From the NCBI GenBank assembly GCA_037043015.1, contig CM073321.1, positions 26,797,510 through 26,861,509 on the forward strand: a stretch of DNA of 64,000 nucleotides. Direction: 5' to 3'. This document shows positions 24,566-36,990 of this stretch, piece after piece (the stretch's first letter is position 1; every line of letters starts with the position of its first letter). This DNA comes from Bryum argenteum. Its lineage: Eukaryota; Streptophyta; Bryopsida; Bryales; Bryaceae. The notes beneath the pieces are model-generated. The model did not search any database. It was not told where the DNA came from and worked only from the letters and a program-made list of their open reading frames with translations. The position numbers and the translations under genes were made by a program.

Positions 24566-25639
24566 CAAAAGAATGCAATTGGTCATGGATTGGGGAGGTC
24601 TGTGAGGAAGTACGTTTGCTTGTAAGCATATGTGGTGTATTATTCAGAGTTTAGTGAATACATATATAATTGGAATCAGATGTTAATGATACTTTCTTCG
24701 AAGCGAAAGCGTGGGCTTTCTTTTAACAAAGCTAAGCAATCCAGCTTAACATGCTGCACCTTACGTGAAATTCAAACATGTACGAGCTTCAAACCTAAGC
24801 ATCAGCATTAAATCTTGAAAGGAAGTGCTATGAACAATGCACAACAATGAAAGCGAGAATACAAAAATACAAAAAATCATAACACAAACGTTTGTCTTAC
24901 CTTACCTCGATATTCTTCTTCAAATACGACTATCTCGAAGTTCCCAGCAATTGAATCTCGAAACCGATCTTCAGCAAGTCTATCTCCCGCAAGATTCACT
25001 ACAAGCAATTCAAATACAAGTTACTGCAAATTGCTACGCCACGACTCAACACACCGAGCAGCTTGCAAATTCTAAGTACAAGTGCGCAATTTTTACTCCC
25101 GGCCCAACTCTCAGAAGTAACAATTCACAAATTTCGTCATAGAAGAAATTTCGAATCTCTCCACAATTTCCTTGCAAATCTGCGACTCCGCTGTCCCCAT
25201 GCCAATACTTCTACTCACAAATCCTTCACTGCACGCTTGCTCACGATTATCAAAACATCCAGACCTTCTTCTACGCTTCTAACTCTATCAAAAGTATGAT
25301 ATCATCCACTTAAAAACAATGTTTTGTTCCAGATCGACAAACACATTGTTGAGCTCTAAAACCGCGAGTACTGAACTCTAATATTGCAGATTTAAACTCT
25401 AAAAGAGCAGAATTGTTCATAGAAGCCAGACGCTCTACTAGCTACTTTCCGATTTTGAATGTACGTGACGGAGTGGTCACATCAAGCATAAGTAGAGCCA
25501 GTCTGAACCGGTACTTTGTGAATGCGATGTTTTTTTCAGTAACAATGGGAACGACAACTTCATTGCACAGCCTCATCCGCGAGCAAATTTACCGCAGCCA
25601 AATTACGAGCTCTGAAATTGCGATGACGGGCCTGAAAGC

Positions 25640-26350
25640 CCCAAACTATGCTAAACCCTAAACTACGCTCCGGCAGAGAATGACGAACCTTAATTCGCAG
25701 CCGCACAGGCGATGCAGCAGCACCGGGATGGCACCAGCAGCACCGGCGAGCGCGACTATAGCAGCAGCACCGCCGCTCTTTGCAGCTCCAGCACCGCCGC
25801 CAATCAGAAAAGCACCGCCACGAGCAAAAGACCTCATCCGCGCTCTCGCAGAACTCCTCCGCGCTCTCCCAGAACTCCTCCGCCGCTCTCCGCGAACTCG
25901 TAGCAGCACCGAGCAGCAGTCACAGCTGCTCCACGCAGCACGGAGCAGTCAACGCCGACGTACTCTCAGCAGCACTGAGCAGCAACTCGCAGTGCCCAGC
26001 GTGAAATGGCGCTAAATCAAACTTTGAACCTCCTCCCCGACGCAAACAACGAAAACGACAAAACCCTTATCCCGGAATGCCCGCGCAAGGAGGAAATAGG
26101 TCAAGAAACAGTGCATACTCCGAGGCAGCGCCTGACAAACGCAGCAAACGAAAAGCGCCTGGCAAATGGAGGAAAAACGCAGCAAACGGAAAAACAGCAA
26201 ATGCAGCAATGGCAGAAATACGCAGGAAACGCAGCAATGGCAGAAAAACGCAGGAAATGCAGCAATGGCAGAAAAACGCAGGAAATGCAGCAATGGCAGA
26301 AAAATGCAGGAAACGCAGCAAACAGGAAAAAGCGCCTTGCAATGGCAGGT
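25640..26350. promoter_or_regulatory. GC-rich promoter/leader region of the element B minus gene, with telo-box
   Basis: An abrupt rise in GC with CAGCAGCACCG-type repeats (25700-26000). A CTAAACCCTAAAC telo-box at 25651-25663 is read as TTTAGGG on the minus strand, the strand of the gene. No convincing ORF; the plus-strand reading frames through CAGCAG/GAACTC repeats are compositional. Confidence 0.5.
26208..26319. repeat. 28-bp tandem repeat, four copies
   Basis: Units start AATGGCAGAAAAACGCAGG at 26208, 26236, 26264 and 26292, and differ at a few positions. 28 is not a multiple of three, so the open plus-strand reading frames through it are not evidence of coding. Confidence 0.85.
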
Positions 26351-26423
26351 AAGTGGGGGTATGGGACCTGCGTGGAGAGGCGGCGGTGGTGGGACGTCGG
26401 ATCCCATCACGAAAAACTTTTTC

Positions 26424-26519
26424 ATGCCCATGATGATGTGCATGGGCATGGCCATGCACATGGTCATACATACATACATACATACATGACCATGCCCATG
26501 CACATGATCATGGGCATGG
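26424..26519. repeat. Long inverted repeat with (ACAT)n loop
   Basis: Arms of about 29 bp, CATGCCCATGATGATGTGC... and its near-perfect complement GCACATGATCATGGGCATG, separated by a loop with CATACATACATACATACATAC. It would form a stable hairpin or cruciform. It lies at the junction between the GC-rich promoter and the AT-rich core of element B. Confidence 0.85.
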
Positions 26520-29500
26520 CAAATTTTTTTACTTTACTAATTATTAGTAGAAAGTTTGTTACGTTTTAAGTATGTTTACAATTTTTTTAACTAATTCTTG
26601 GCTAAGTTTTGACTACGATTTGTACTATATTTAGTACTCTAAAGTACTCTAAATTCTTAGTTTTAAACACGTAATTTACAGAGTACATTGATCCCTATTT
26701 TCTGTAATAAAAGGTCTGCCATGTTTAGTTTTTATACGCTATAGTGTACATGCATGAAAAACCATTTAATAGTAAAAATAATTCTATATGAGGTTCTTTA
26801 ATTTGAAGTGTTATTTTTTGATCATCAGAGTAAAAAAAATATACTATATTTGTACCACGCATTATCTTATACATATTAATCCGTTCTACTTCTAAAGTAT
26901 GTACTACTTTAAGATGATGGGTATTTAGAAGTACAACTAATAGTTTGTAAGTATAAATAAATATAACCATAAGTATATACGCTAAGGTATTAAAAACTTG
27001 AATATTCCTCTTGTACTCTAATCACATTGGGGTAAAGCATGAAAAGATCTATGCGATTTGTATCGTAAGGCAAGAGTTGCTAATTAAAATTTGATGTGAT
27101 TTTTTAAAAAATTAGAAATCAAAATGATCACTATCTATCATAATACCTCTTTTATATGTCAAAAAAATAAAAATAATATATAAATAAATAAATAAACAAA
27201 AAAAAATCTATGTTTTTGGTAAATAAGTTGTTTTGGTATTAGTCGTTAGTAAACAATATCTTTAATGAATATTTTTTTGGATAATATAAGTATTAATGAA
27301 AAGATTATTTAATACACATTTAATTTGTGAATCTATGGATATTTTATAGACTTTCATAAATATGTTAATGTAAATAATTAAATTAATATACATATAATAA
27401 GTTGATCAGCACAAGATACAATATCTTATAAACATAGTATTTTAAAAGATAACTGTTAATAAACAAATTATTGAATACACATATAAATATATTTATTGAA
27501 AAGGCTATTTACTTAATATATTAATATAACTAAATATATATATTTAATTCGGTGAACTAATACGCCTAAAAATACATGATTTTATGAATATAGTATTTGG
27601 AATTAGTAGGTCAATAAATAGATTATTTGAAAAATTCAATTAATATTTTTATTGACATTAAAAGACTAATAAATAGGGAATCCAATAAATATAGATTTTT
27701 TATGGATATTTTATTCAGGTATAAAAATTATAAATACACTATTTCATGATAGATTATTTGAGAGAAGGTTAGAAATAGATTATTAATACATATGGAATAC
27801 ATTTGTTATTTGGGAATAAGCTGATTGAAGTAGTGAAATGGGATTGTTAATTTAGTTTCTAACATTGAAGTTTGTTGTCGGTGATTTATGCTCACTATTG
27901 GTGTGTTCCAAGTCGAATTGATACACTATTGATTCAATGTTGGCTTGTGTTAGCTCCTTGTCTTTACCCTCGAGGTAGAAATTGGGTAAAAAATGCTCAA
28001 GATACTTGTTCAAGCTCCTGATAAGTTAATCATCATGAAGTTCGCAGGTAGAGGAGTCTGTTTGATTACTACAGAGTCTGGGGAGCTCCCCAGACTCACT
28101 TACCAATCAGGCTTTTTCTTACCAATCACGTAAACCAGCACTTATGAACTCTTAAGCCTAGTAACTGATACGCAATCATCTAGTGATCTCTGCCTGGTTG
28201 TTCTTAGTGATCCCATCAATCAATCTCTGGTCATTCTCTGAATGGATGTTTTGGTGTGACCAAAACGTCAAGCTCAAACCCAATGTATCATTTCCCTTTT
28301 GATCGTCATCTAAACTCCTTCTCTTAAGTGCTTTTTCCGAGAAATATGATATTTTTTAAAATTTTGATACTTCTATAAATAGAGTATTTGACAACAAAAG
28401 TTAATAACTAAATTATTAATTCGAACATTATTTTAAAATTCAAAATTTGAGGATAAAAGATTCATAAATATAATTAAGGAGAACAGTGAAAGTTCGCACA
28501 AATGAAAATTTGGATTTATTTGATGTCAAATATAGGTTAATGATATTAAGTGTTGTAAAACTATTATTAAAAAACATGCTATTGCATAGAGGGTTTCAAT
28601 AAAAATCTTGAACTATAAGCTATAAATATTGCCTATTGTGTAGAATTTTACAAGCTACATACATTAAAAAAGACATATCTTAGATAATATAATGATTATG
28701 ATTACATTCTAAAAATATGAAAGCATGTATTAGTTTACATTGTTGCTCACATTGTTATTTACATTGTACAACGATCATTTCTGTACATTTATTCTTATTG
28801 CATGTTCTTTTAAAACCATAATTGTTCTTTAGTATGCGTTTAAATATATTTAATAAATTATTAAGGTACAATCACGTTTAAAACATAAATACTTCATTGA
28901 AGTTCATCACTCTCAAAGATTGTTCAAAAGTAATAATAATTTTAATACTTATATTTGTGAATCTCGATAATGTGAATCACGTAAAATATGAGCTAAAAGG
29001 AAGAATTTGTAAATGGCTCAACAAATATTGTTGTTGTTTGTTTTCTAACAGTCACAGTGCTCATATTTTTGAATAAACGCAAAATTAATGTACATTAAAA
29101 GTACATAATCAATACCAACACTTGACTTTACTTTGCTAGCAATGTTTATAATCACCTATACAGATCTACATGACGGTGTATAGAGACAACATCTATAATA
29201 AAAAATTTCATTTCAAACACAACATCTGTTCATTTGATAAAAAAACATTCACTCAGATCTTCTGCATACTCTACAATCACTTGTTTTGTTTGACATCGTA
29301 CAAAATGCTTTGTACTAAACTTTAATACAAACCACTAGATACCAATCGCGTTGGGAGAATCAAAGCTTATAATAATTCTTACACTATACCCTATGCTTAA
29401 AGACATTGAAATGCGTTGAGAGTCGATAGGTAATAGGTAATTTAAAGCTTACTAAAATTTGCAAAATAGAATTTCAATATTAAAGACTAATGAATGTATT

Positions 29501-30300
29501 GTTTGTATTTGTTACATGCATATTTGAAACAAAAAAATGTCCATATTTGCAATTGATTTTGAACATTTCAATAAGAAATCTAATTGTAAGGTTAAACATC
29601 TACAAATCAAATTAAAATAGTCAAAAGTAATCTTATCTTTTGGTAAGCTCTATGTTATAAAAAAACAATAATTTATATATACCATTGAGCATGTATACAT
29701 TGACATTAAATTTAAATATAAAATTTTATGTACATCCAAATTACTTTTAATAAATATTCCAAAGTGTAATTAAGAGGGTTTACAAATTTACTTAACAAAT
29801 GCTATAAATTTTTAATCGTACATTACTTTGAAGATATCTCTTAACATTTAAAGTTAAAATATTTGATCTCATCACTACTTTTTATAGCTCAAGCAATTTG
29901 ATACTCTAAATAATATACTAAGATTATATTTACATTGTATGAACTTACAATTTTAAAGATATATTTTTCATTTATAGATAAATAGTACATAATATAATAT
30001 GTAATAAATATCATATATTATATTAAATTATATTAAATTATATTAAATTTTATATAATTATCATATATATTACGTATATACAAATAAGCAAACACAATTT
30101 AATAAAAAATATGTTTAATCATCAATTTTTAACGAGAAATAGCAAATGATAGAAATAATTTGAAGTGTATAATAATCAACATTCAATGACGAATTGTGAG
30201 CAAGTGCATACACACAAAAAATGTAGTATCATTAAACTTATAGATAAGATAATAGCTTAATACTTAATAAGACTTCACCTTAAGGTATATATTGCATCGA
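26520..30300. other. AT-rich core of element B, no gene seen
   Basis: About 3.8 kb of very AT-rich DNA between the divergent genes. The only structured feature I see is a perfect 24-bp palindrome at 28074-28097 (centre GGGGAGCTCCCC) within a slightly GC-richer island (27,850-28,330). No ORF carries a recognisable motif. Element A has no such spacer; element C has a larger one. Confidence 0.6.
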
Positions 30301-30339
30301 ATATATTATATAGAAACTTTATTTAGAAAGAAAGGTTTG

Positions 30340-30760
30340 AGGTTAGAGATACTCGACGTATTTGAGTTCTCCGGGCTCCCTTCAGCTCAACCTCTACATT
30401 TGCGTGCGTTTTTCTCGATTGCATTTCTGCATGATTGTGAGTCGTTCAATTTGTTTTCTTCAGCTTCTCGCATTGTTTGTTTCATTATTCTTCATAGGTT
30501 TCTCCTTTTTTTCAGTAGTAGTAGTTGATAATTTCTCTTCAGTGGTTGTATTTTAATCATTTGTACTTGATATTTGTGCATTCGGAGTCATTATTGTTGA
30601 CATATTCTTTTGATTTGACGATTACGTTGGTATAGGAGTATATATTGATTCATGCGTGTGACGATGGAATGGGAGAGCGCTGTTAGTAACAGAATTTTGA
30701 ATTCTAATTGAATCCCTTAGAGTCTGCCTGAATTCCGGGGACTAGTCTTGTAATTTGTCA
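30340..30760 (+). promoter_or_regulatory. Probable promoter and 5' leader of the element B DUF7869 gene
   Basis: T/C-rich sequence (TTCTCGATTGCATTTCTGC..., TTTTTTTCAG) after the AT-rich core and before the palindrome array. By analogy with A and C this is where the first, probably non-coding, exon should lie. No TATA or start site can be assigned with confidence. Confidence 0.35.
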
Positions 30761-30761
30761 T

Positions 30762-31395
30762 CCAGTTTAGCTCGACTCGAGCTAAACTGTATGGATGCAG
30801 ACTCATGTAGTTTAGCTCGAGTCGAGCTAAACTGTATGTCATGCATGTGTGCAGTTTAGCTCGACTTGAGCTAAATTGTATGCCATGCATGTGTGCAGTT
30901 TAGCTCGACTCGAGCTAAATCGTATGCCATGCATGTGTGCAGTTTAGCTCGACTCGAGCTAAACTGCAGAAGTATGCGTCCATACAGTTTAGCTCGACTG
31001 GAGCTAAACTGTATGCCACACATGTTTCTGCAGTTTAGCTCAACTCGAACTAAACTGTATGGCATCAACTTTTGATCAGTTTAGCTCGAGTCGAGCTAAA
31101 CTGCGAAACATGTGCGGCATATAGTTTAGCTCGACTCGAGCTAAACTGCTGTATGTGTTCGTTCGGACAGATCAGCCCGAGTCGAGCTAAACTGTGGTAT
31201 GTATCTGTAGAATCAGTTCAGCAGGTGTTAAGCTAATCCAAAGAGCGGTTTAGTACTACCGCTTCTGCAAGGCGCTGTCCGTGAGACAGTTTAGCTCGAG
31301 TCGAAAATTTAATACAGCTTAGCTTGACTTGAGCTAAATTGTAGAATGTATTCTCTTAGTCAGTTTAGCTCGACTCGAGCTAAACTGCATGTATT
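30762..31395. repeat. B-type palindrome array upstream of the DUF7869 start codon
   Basis: About thirteen copies (30762, 30810, 30850, 30895, 30940, 30985, 31030, 31076, 31122, 31168 diverged, 31287 half, 31315, 31362), most about 45 bp apart. Spacers share TGTATGCCATGCATGTG, so the array grew by local duplication. It ends about 80 bp before ATG 31473 and likely sits in a 5' UTR intron. Confidence 0.92.
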
Positions 31396-31472
31396 CATTT
31401 CTCATACTGTCCTGCAGTCGCGTCCATGTTTTTGTTCGAATAGGTTTTAACCTTGTCAAAATATATTACACG

Positions 31473-34395
31473 ATGGATTTCTCTTCAGACGATGACACTT
31501 TTGTCGATGCACCTATGAATCCTGGTGTACTTTCTGCTTAAGTTGTTCCTCCACGGCTCTTGACAGGGAGGACTGTAGCAATGCTTGATTGTGAAGGACT
31601 CAAAATTGCAGAGGGTTTACTTCAAAATCTACGATCTGGCGCTGTACCTGATTGTAATGGCCTACTCGGTGATTCGCGAGTTGTGGTGCAAGTTTCAACT
31701 TTGTTTGTTGCGGTCGAGGATCCAGACGACTAGATATACTCCTTCAAGTCTTGGCCTATCTAGCAAGTTGTCCTAGACGGTGTTAGTCTTTTTGACCATA
31801 GTCAGCAAGATGTTTACAACAGATGGGTCCGGGAACGTAGTCGGCGGCAGGGGTCATCTCAAACTCGATCGTATGATAATTCTTCAAGGAATGAGTCTCC
31901 TCCAGTTTTGCGCAAAACACAGTTGCTGATGACAGTGGAGTCAATCAATGCGGTCGCATGTAATACCTGCTGTAGGCACAATTGTGTTCAACTATACCCA
32001 AGGGAGAAGATTAAGGTTCTCAGGTGTCGCATGTACGACAAGACAACTGTGCAGTTCAAGAATCACGTCAAACTCGATGTCCATAGGCAGTTCCATAGAA
32101 ATGCTGAAGGGCGAAATGTAGTCACTCTAGAGGGTATTGATGTTTGTCCAATTGTGTGGATGAAAATCATGGGCGTGAGCAACGATACATTTTATCGCAA
32201 GCCCAGAATACAAGCCCAGTCATGAGGCCCAGTTATCGAAACGCCCAGAATGTAGCTGATGGTCATGAGGCCCGGTTACACGGGCACACGGGCATGCAAA
32301 AGCCTAGGAGGCATACGATTGTTGCTTCTGCCGTTTTAGGGGCAATACTTGATAGACATGCCGATCACATGCCTCACAAGTCCCGGAGCCTTCCATCAGG
32401 GGAGAAGGTCGTTGCCAAGGTACTTCCTTCAAGTTTTAAGTGGAAGAACCAATTTCCTCTTCTTGATCATCACCTTGAAGAGTGTGGTCTCCCACCGGTG
32501 TCAACTTCAAACTTTAGTAAGATTCGCCGCCTCAGCTATCCTGAATACTATGCCAAAAGATCGGGGGACAATCTCGCGCGTTGCTCTAAGAGTGATGAGT
32601 TACAATCACTAATGAAGCTCACTCTTCCTGGAACACAATCATCTCTTATATGGTCGACGAAGTTGAATGTGCACTTAGATTCCGCATATGCGCACAAGGA
32701 CTTATACTACCTCAACCGCTTTAGATCTAAGCGGTCGCCTCAAGATGTTTTGACCATTATGAATGACAAGATAGACCACTCAAAGACAGCATCACCTGCC
32801 TTGTCTCATAAGGTGAAAAACTTAGACGCACTCTGAAGTTACCTCTTGCAGTTATGGGAATTCTTGCTCATGGTCATGTAGACCAGCGATACACTCATTA
32901 TGGACTAGATGTTTACTCTCATGATGCCAATTATACGGTCGGTTCGTTTGCAAAACTTTTGCGGGATCTGGAAGCTGCACCTAAGTCCTCATCTAGACAA
33001 CTCTTTACAGAGCCCCCATCGCATCCATTGTATTATGCTCTTTTACGAGGTTCAGAGGTGTGTATGGATCCATTAGGCCCGATTCCGGACATTCTAGTTC
33101 CAGCAAACCCTTGGCCTCCGATTTTGAATGTCCAAATGGATAATGCTGTGAGTGATAACAAGAACAGATTCGTATTCAGTTTCCGGTCTCTTTTGGTAGC
33201 AAAACGAGTATTCCGAGAGATATATGTAAATTTTATGCTCGTCGGACACACTCATGATGACATAGCTGCGTTATTTGGGCGTTGGAGCATGGCGTTGCGA
33301 AAGGAGGATTATCCTACCATCCCTCTTCTCATGAAATCTTTTATGAGGATTGAGAAACTTGCAGTTATTCCACACCTCGTTCAAGAGGTTCCGGACTTCA
33401 AGAAATTCATTGAAGAGTGGATGTTAGACGGCGATGAAGCATTGGTGGGGCATACGAAGGCGCATCAATTCAAGTTTTACATGGATCCAAGTGGATGCCC
33501 CGTCATGAAGGACAAGATTTTTTGTCACGAGGAGGAATGGCTTCCTAGAGGTGATAATGCTGGTATTAAATTGTGGAAGGAGGATTCTGAAGGCAGATCA
33601 TTATGTCCACGTGGTGAACCGGATGCTATGCGTCCAAACGAGATGCGCCATTCGCCTAAGGTTGTGAAAGGGATTTCAGGCTTTGTTGATCATTGGGAAC
33701 GATTGTCACGAGAGTCAATTGAATCGCGGAGATTGTACAAGCCTCTCTTATATTATTGGAGCGGCGTTAAAGATGCTCTTTGTATACCCATGGATGTACT
33801 TGCATCGTCGCAACATGGAATCCCGTCAAGGTTGGAGGAACCATTACCGTTACAACATGGTTTTTGGCTGTCAACTCGACTTGCACATGCTATGGAAGAT
33901 GAGTTTACTTTAGAAGGGAATGTGCGCGAAGAGTACAACGACGATGAGCATTTTGTTGGCCAGCGACGTGATCGTCCTGCTCCTTCATTTCGAGTTGGGC
34001 GTGACTTTTATAAGGGTTATTTTGTTGCACTACGTCCATGCGGCACCGATGGCCGGCCTTTCTGGCTGGGGCGAGCAATGTCTAATCCAAATTCAAACCC
34101 AGACCTACCCAATACGGTCGACATCTAGTTCTTCTGTCCAATGTCACGCTCCAAAGAAATTCAGAAGTATTACACAGATTGGGATACAAATAGAAAGCTT
34201 CGTTGGACTGTTGAGAAAGGTTTAGATGTATCTTCGCAACCTACAGATGCTATTTTCACTGCTTGGAAATCAAGAATTACGCATTCTGACTAGGAAAGCA
34301 GTGAAGGTATAGACGCTATTATTACAATACTCAAGAAGCAGGTCGAAATCATCAAGGCTTCTTTGCGGGAGCTTGCTTCATCTTCTCTAGAGTAG
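31473..34395 (+). pseudogene. Element B DUF7869-type probable transposase gene
   Basis: Starts MDFSSDDDTFVDAP, parallel to MAISASDDDWDN in C. In order: Cys-rich segment CNTCCRHNCVQLYPREK (about 31955), GVSNDTFYRK, MPHKSRSLPSGEKV, MNDKIDHSKTASPA (about 32760), LNVQMDNAVSDNKNRF (about 33125), VGHTHDDIAALF (about 33240, with Asp where A and C have Glu, and I-A for I-D), and a C-terminal FYMDPSGCPVM...PFWLGRA region, then TAWKSR and a helical end RELASSSLE. Damage: TAA 31539, TAG 31731 and 31761, a frame change near 32210, a 1-bp deletion near 32835 (CTCTGAAG against CTTATGAA in C) and a break near 34125. Not functional as it stands. Confidence 0.75.
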
Positions 34396-34809
34396 TCTTC
34401 TAGTATATAGTTATTATTATGGAAGTAGGTGTTTTAGTACTTAAACTTGGTATTGACATATATATTACTTTGACATTTAGTATATAGAGGATTATATTTT
34501 TGTACGATTTAATATCTATATTCAATATATTTATTTTGTATAAGAAGTTTGTTTAAGTTGACTCCATCATTATTATCAATTGAATGAAAATTATCCTTTG
34601 TTGGTATGTTTATCTTCACTTGTATCGTATCAAATATATGTATGGTTTTTTTAAGATAAACATACTTTCTAAGATTCAAGAGGTCTCATATTACCTCCAA
34701 AAATAATGGAAATTAGTAAATTCAAAGTACATATGCCTACCGTGAGACCCCTCTAAATGTTGATTCTGGCTTCATCCGTTGTCTTGTTTTAATTTGGGAG
34801 ATGAAAATG

Positions 34810-34834
34810 TTCCAAATATAACGAATACGAGGTT
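34810..34834 (-). repeat. Element B right TIR
   Basis: Reads TTCCAAATATAACGAATACG and onward to GAGGTT, inverted relative to 16743-16767. Followed by TTAT (34835-34838). Confidence 0.85.
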
Positions 34835-34864
34835 TTATCCAGTACTTGTTTGGTTTCCCATGTG

Positions 34865-35945
34865 TCTCGGCTCCCAGCCGACATTGTCTTACCCCTGTTC
34901 ATGGTCATGCAGAAACACGGGAGGTCCGTAATCGAGTTTGTCAGGAGTATGTCAAGTTGGTTGTCCAACGTGCGAAGGGTCTCAACCTCGATAGGGTCGA
35001 GCTTCCACCGTGGTCTTCCGAGGATATGGAGACCGACGGTGGTCCCTGAGTTTCGTCCCGGGAGCCTGTAAACCCTGGACGACGTCCCGCCTCTGGTGTT
35101 AGAATTCAGGAAGTGGTGGAGGAGATAGATCTTACTCCAATGTCACTCACACTTGCTACCACGCCCACGGCTCCGCCTGTATCGGCTGCCACGATCATCG
35201 CTCCGCCTATATCGCTGCCGGCCGACACAATGTTCGCGTGTCAGCACCGGCTCCTGATACTAGAGCAGATCTGCCTTTTTCTACAGGGACTACGATGCAG
35301 CTTGATTTGCAACATCCCCCGGAGGACGAGGTGATCGTTGTTGAGCAGGTGCCACCGTCTTGTCGCCCTCAGAGGCCTTCCCAGTCCATTCCTGCCCCTA
35401 TCAGCCGGCAGCCGACAACTCTGGCTTCTCCCTATAGGGAAGTTCAGAGGGCTCAATCGTCAGTGGAGGCGTTTTATACTCAAAGGGAGGACGCAGTTGA
35501 TTCGGCGGCCCTTCTGGAGGACGACGCATACGACATTAGCGCTCCGAACGAGGAGGCTCTCCAGGAGGACGACGTAGACGACATCAGCGCCCCGAACGAG
35601 GCGGCCCTCGTCGACGTCAATATATACGCCATCAACGCCCCGTACGAGGCTCTGTCTCCAGCTGCGTCGGATCACGGTTCCCCGAAGCAACAACAATTAC
35701 CTGAAGGTTTGTCCTAGACGACGGCGTTTCTTGTATATAGTCTTTTCTCACCATTGCATCAGCATTTTAGGTCCTAGAATGGTTCTGCTATAAGAGTTTC
35801 CTAGTTGCAACGTGCTCAGCGAGTTCGTTCCTCTGTAAGACTGTATCGACTCTCTATTATCGTTTCACGTTTTCGCCTTTATCCCTTCTCTCCTCTGTCG
35901 ATTTCTCTCAACAGTGTTTTCTCGGCTTATCGGCTCCCAGCCGAC
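34865..35945. repeat. A-type palindromes on the right side of element B
   Basis: Copies at 34865, 35205, 35400 and 35926. The family resumes immediately beyond the right end of B, so this DNA belongs to element A. The copy at 35400 lies in a reading frame (PISRQPTTL), so it is either exonic or the exon model is wrong there. Confidence 0.85.
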
Positions 35946-36228
35946 AAGTCCTTATGTCATTTTTTTGCACTATTCCTCTCCTTTTCATCATGAAGTTGAA
36001 TCTTATGTGTTTTTACTGCCACCATTCTCACTTTCTGTGATTCGTCTCTTTCACATTGTGTGATTTGTTGAGTTGGCCATCTGTCGGCTGCCAGCTGATA
36101 CACTCTCAGCCCAGTAGTCTTTAGCCACACTCCTCTGCCTCGCTCTTACCTCACTCTATTGCATACTTCTTGCTGCTCTTTCGCTCATTGTACAAATCCT
36201 CTAATCTCTTGCAAAGATAGGTGATTCT

Positions 36229-36990
36229 ATGAACAAGGAGTTCGTGGACTCCGCTTCTCATGGATCGCAGCAAGGCACCTCTATTGCGACTCATCTCTCA
36301 CCTCGAGGGCAGGTAGCCCCGCTTAAATATTTTATTCTCTTCGACGTGAATGGCACTCTCATTCACTTTGTTCCTCGTAGGATCGTTCCCGGTGGGGATC
36401 GTCCCCGGTGGTTGAAGCAGGAGGCAAGGGCAAGACCTGGCCTTGCGGAGTTGATAACCTTTTGCCTTGATGCAAGGTTTGAAATTTGTTTCTGGTCCTC
36501 GGTCTGTAAGAAGAACCTTACTCCGAGGATTGAATTTATTCGGACCATTTGTCCCAACCTCCATAAGGACTGCTTGGAGTTTGATCAGAGATATTGCTTC
36601 CGGAGTTGCTACCGGGAGCCTGGAAATCCTAACCGGCCCTTCTTTCTAAAGTCAATTGCTCATCTCCTGGATATGAGTCCTGAGCTGGTTGCTCGTGGTG
36701 CCAATCCCGATAACATGCTTCTCATTGACGACTCCCCCTACAAGAACGTTCTGAACAATCCGTTCAATGCGTTCCACCCCTCCACCTACACTATGACCTC
36801 GGAGCAGAATTTGAGTGGGAAGCCTTACTTTCAGAGGATTTTGCAGCCTCTATTGTACAAACTCTATTCCTCGGGGAAAACTATTCCTCAGTTTTTTGAG
36901 GAGCACGCAAGGTTAGGGCAACGCCGTATGCTCCCGACTCATCCGCTGTACGAGAAGTACAAGAAGTTTGATTTTGGTAGGAAGGAGTAA
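36229..36990 (+). CDS. Element A HAD-fold FCP1/NIF-like gene 1 (intact)
   Basis: An uninterrupted 253-codon ORF. A NLI-interacting-factor/FCP1-type HAD domain covers about residues 37-190: motif I ILFDVNGTL, RPGLAELITFC, motif II region FEICFWSS, and motif III LLIDDSPYKNVLNNPFNAF. In the family, motif I is DxDGTL; here, as in element B, the second Asp is Asn, which in studied phosphatases impairs catalysis, so it may bind phospho-substrates without turnover. The C-terminus is basic (KYKKFDFGRKE). Upstream and downstream are A-type palindromes (36080, 37075). It could be a host gene captured by the transposon, since the B copy lies at the same relative place. It is one of the few undamaged genes here. 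Confidence 0.8.
   Translation: MNKEFVDSASHGSQQGTSIATHLSPRGQVAPLKYFILFDVNGTLIHFVPRRIVPGGDRPRWLKQEARARPGLAELITFCLDARFEICFWSSVCKKNLTPRIEFIRTICPNLHKDCLEFDQRYCFRSCYREPGNPNRPFFLKSIAHLLDMSPELVARGANPDNMLLIDDSPYKNVLNNPFNAFHPSTYTMTSEQNLSGKPYFQRILQPLLYKLYSSGKTIPQFFEEHARLGQRRMLPTHPLYEKYKKFDFGRKE

Larger units (their letters stand above)
16743..34834. mobile_element. Element B: 18-kb TIR transposon nested in element A
   Basis: The left end starts AACCCCATATTCTTTATATT at 16743. The right end, reverse-complemented from 34834, starts AACCTCGTATTCGTTATATT; 21 of the first 25 bases match. TTAT flanks both ends (16739-16742 and 34835-34838). Gene order, mirrored relative to A: a small C-terminal gene and HAD-like gene (minus), ParB-like gene (minus), GC-rich promoter, AT-rich core, then the DUF7869-type gene (plus). 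It carries its own palindrome family (TTAGCTCGAGTCGAGCTAA). A-type palindromes stop at 16,705 and resume at 34,865, exactly outside its ends. Confidence 0.88.
13122..35717 (+). pseudogene. Element A ParB/Srx-like gene, split by nested element B
   Basis: Exons: 13122-13138 (MASSKR, donor GTAAGT), 13747-about 14596, 14722-15213, 15343-16662, then from about 34913 after the B insertion to about 35717. Exon 3 encodes IIGGQHTVTACREL (IGGQH at 14931-14945), the G-x-H core typical of ParB/sulfiredoxin-like nucleotide-binding or nuclease domains. The B homologue has IINGQHSVAASKQM, and similarity continues (FKIIPVFSRD / FRVWSAFVVW). Exon 2 carries a Lys/Ser-rich, likely nuclear-localising region and an acidic patch (DLGDDDDDY). 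The last part is disordered with three DDISAPNEAAL-like repeats. Breaks: TAG at 13871-13873, a frame change near 14470, TAG near 14562, and uncertain phase at exon 5. Role is unknown; DNA binding is inferred. Confidence 0.65.

Noticed and set aside
25680-26569. Gln/Asn/Lys-rich plus ORFs and Cys/Leu-rich minus ORFs
   Set aside because: They run through CAG and 28-bp tandem repeats and a hairpin; the 28-bp period breaks any frame periodicity.
28020-28100. tRNA-like or rRNA-like island in the AT-rich core of B
   Set aside because: No cloverleaf or conserved rRNA words; only a 24-bp palindrome stands out.
30871-31075. ORFs on both strands with repeated VRVELNC / LARLELNC
   Set aside because: They are translations of the B-type palindrome array, which reads open on both strands.
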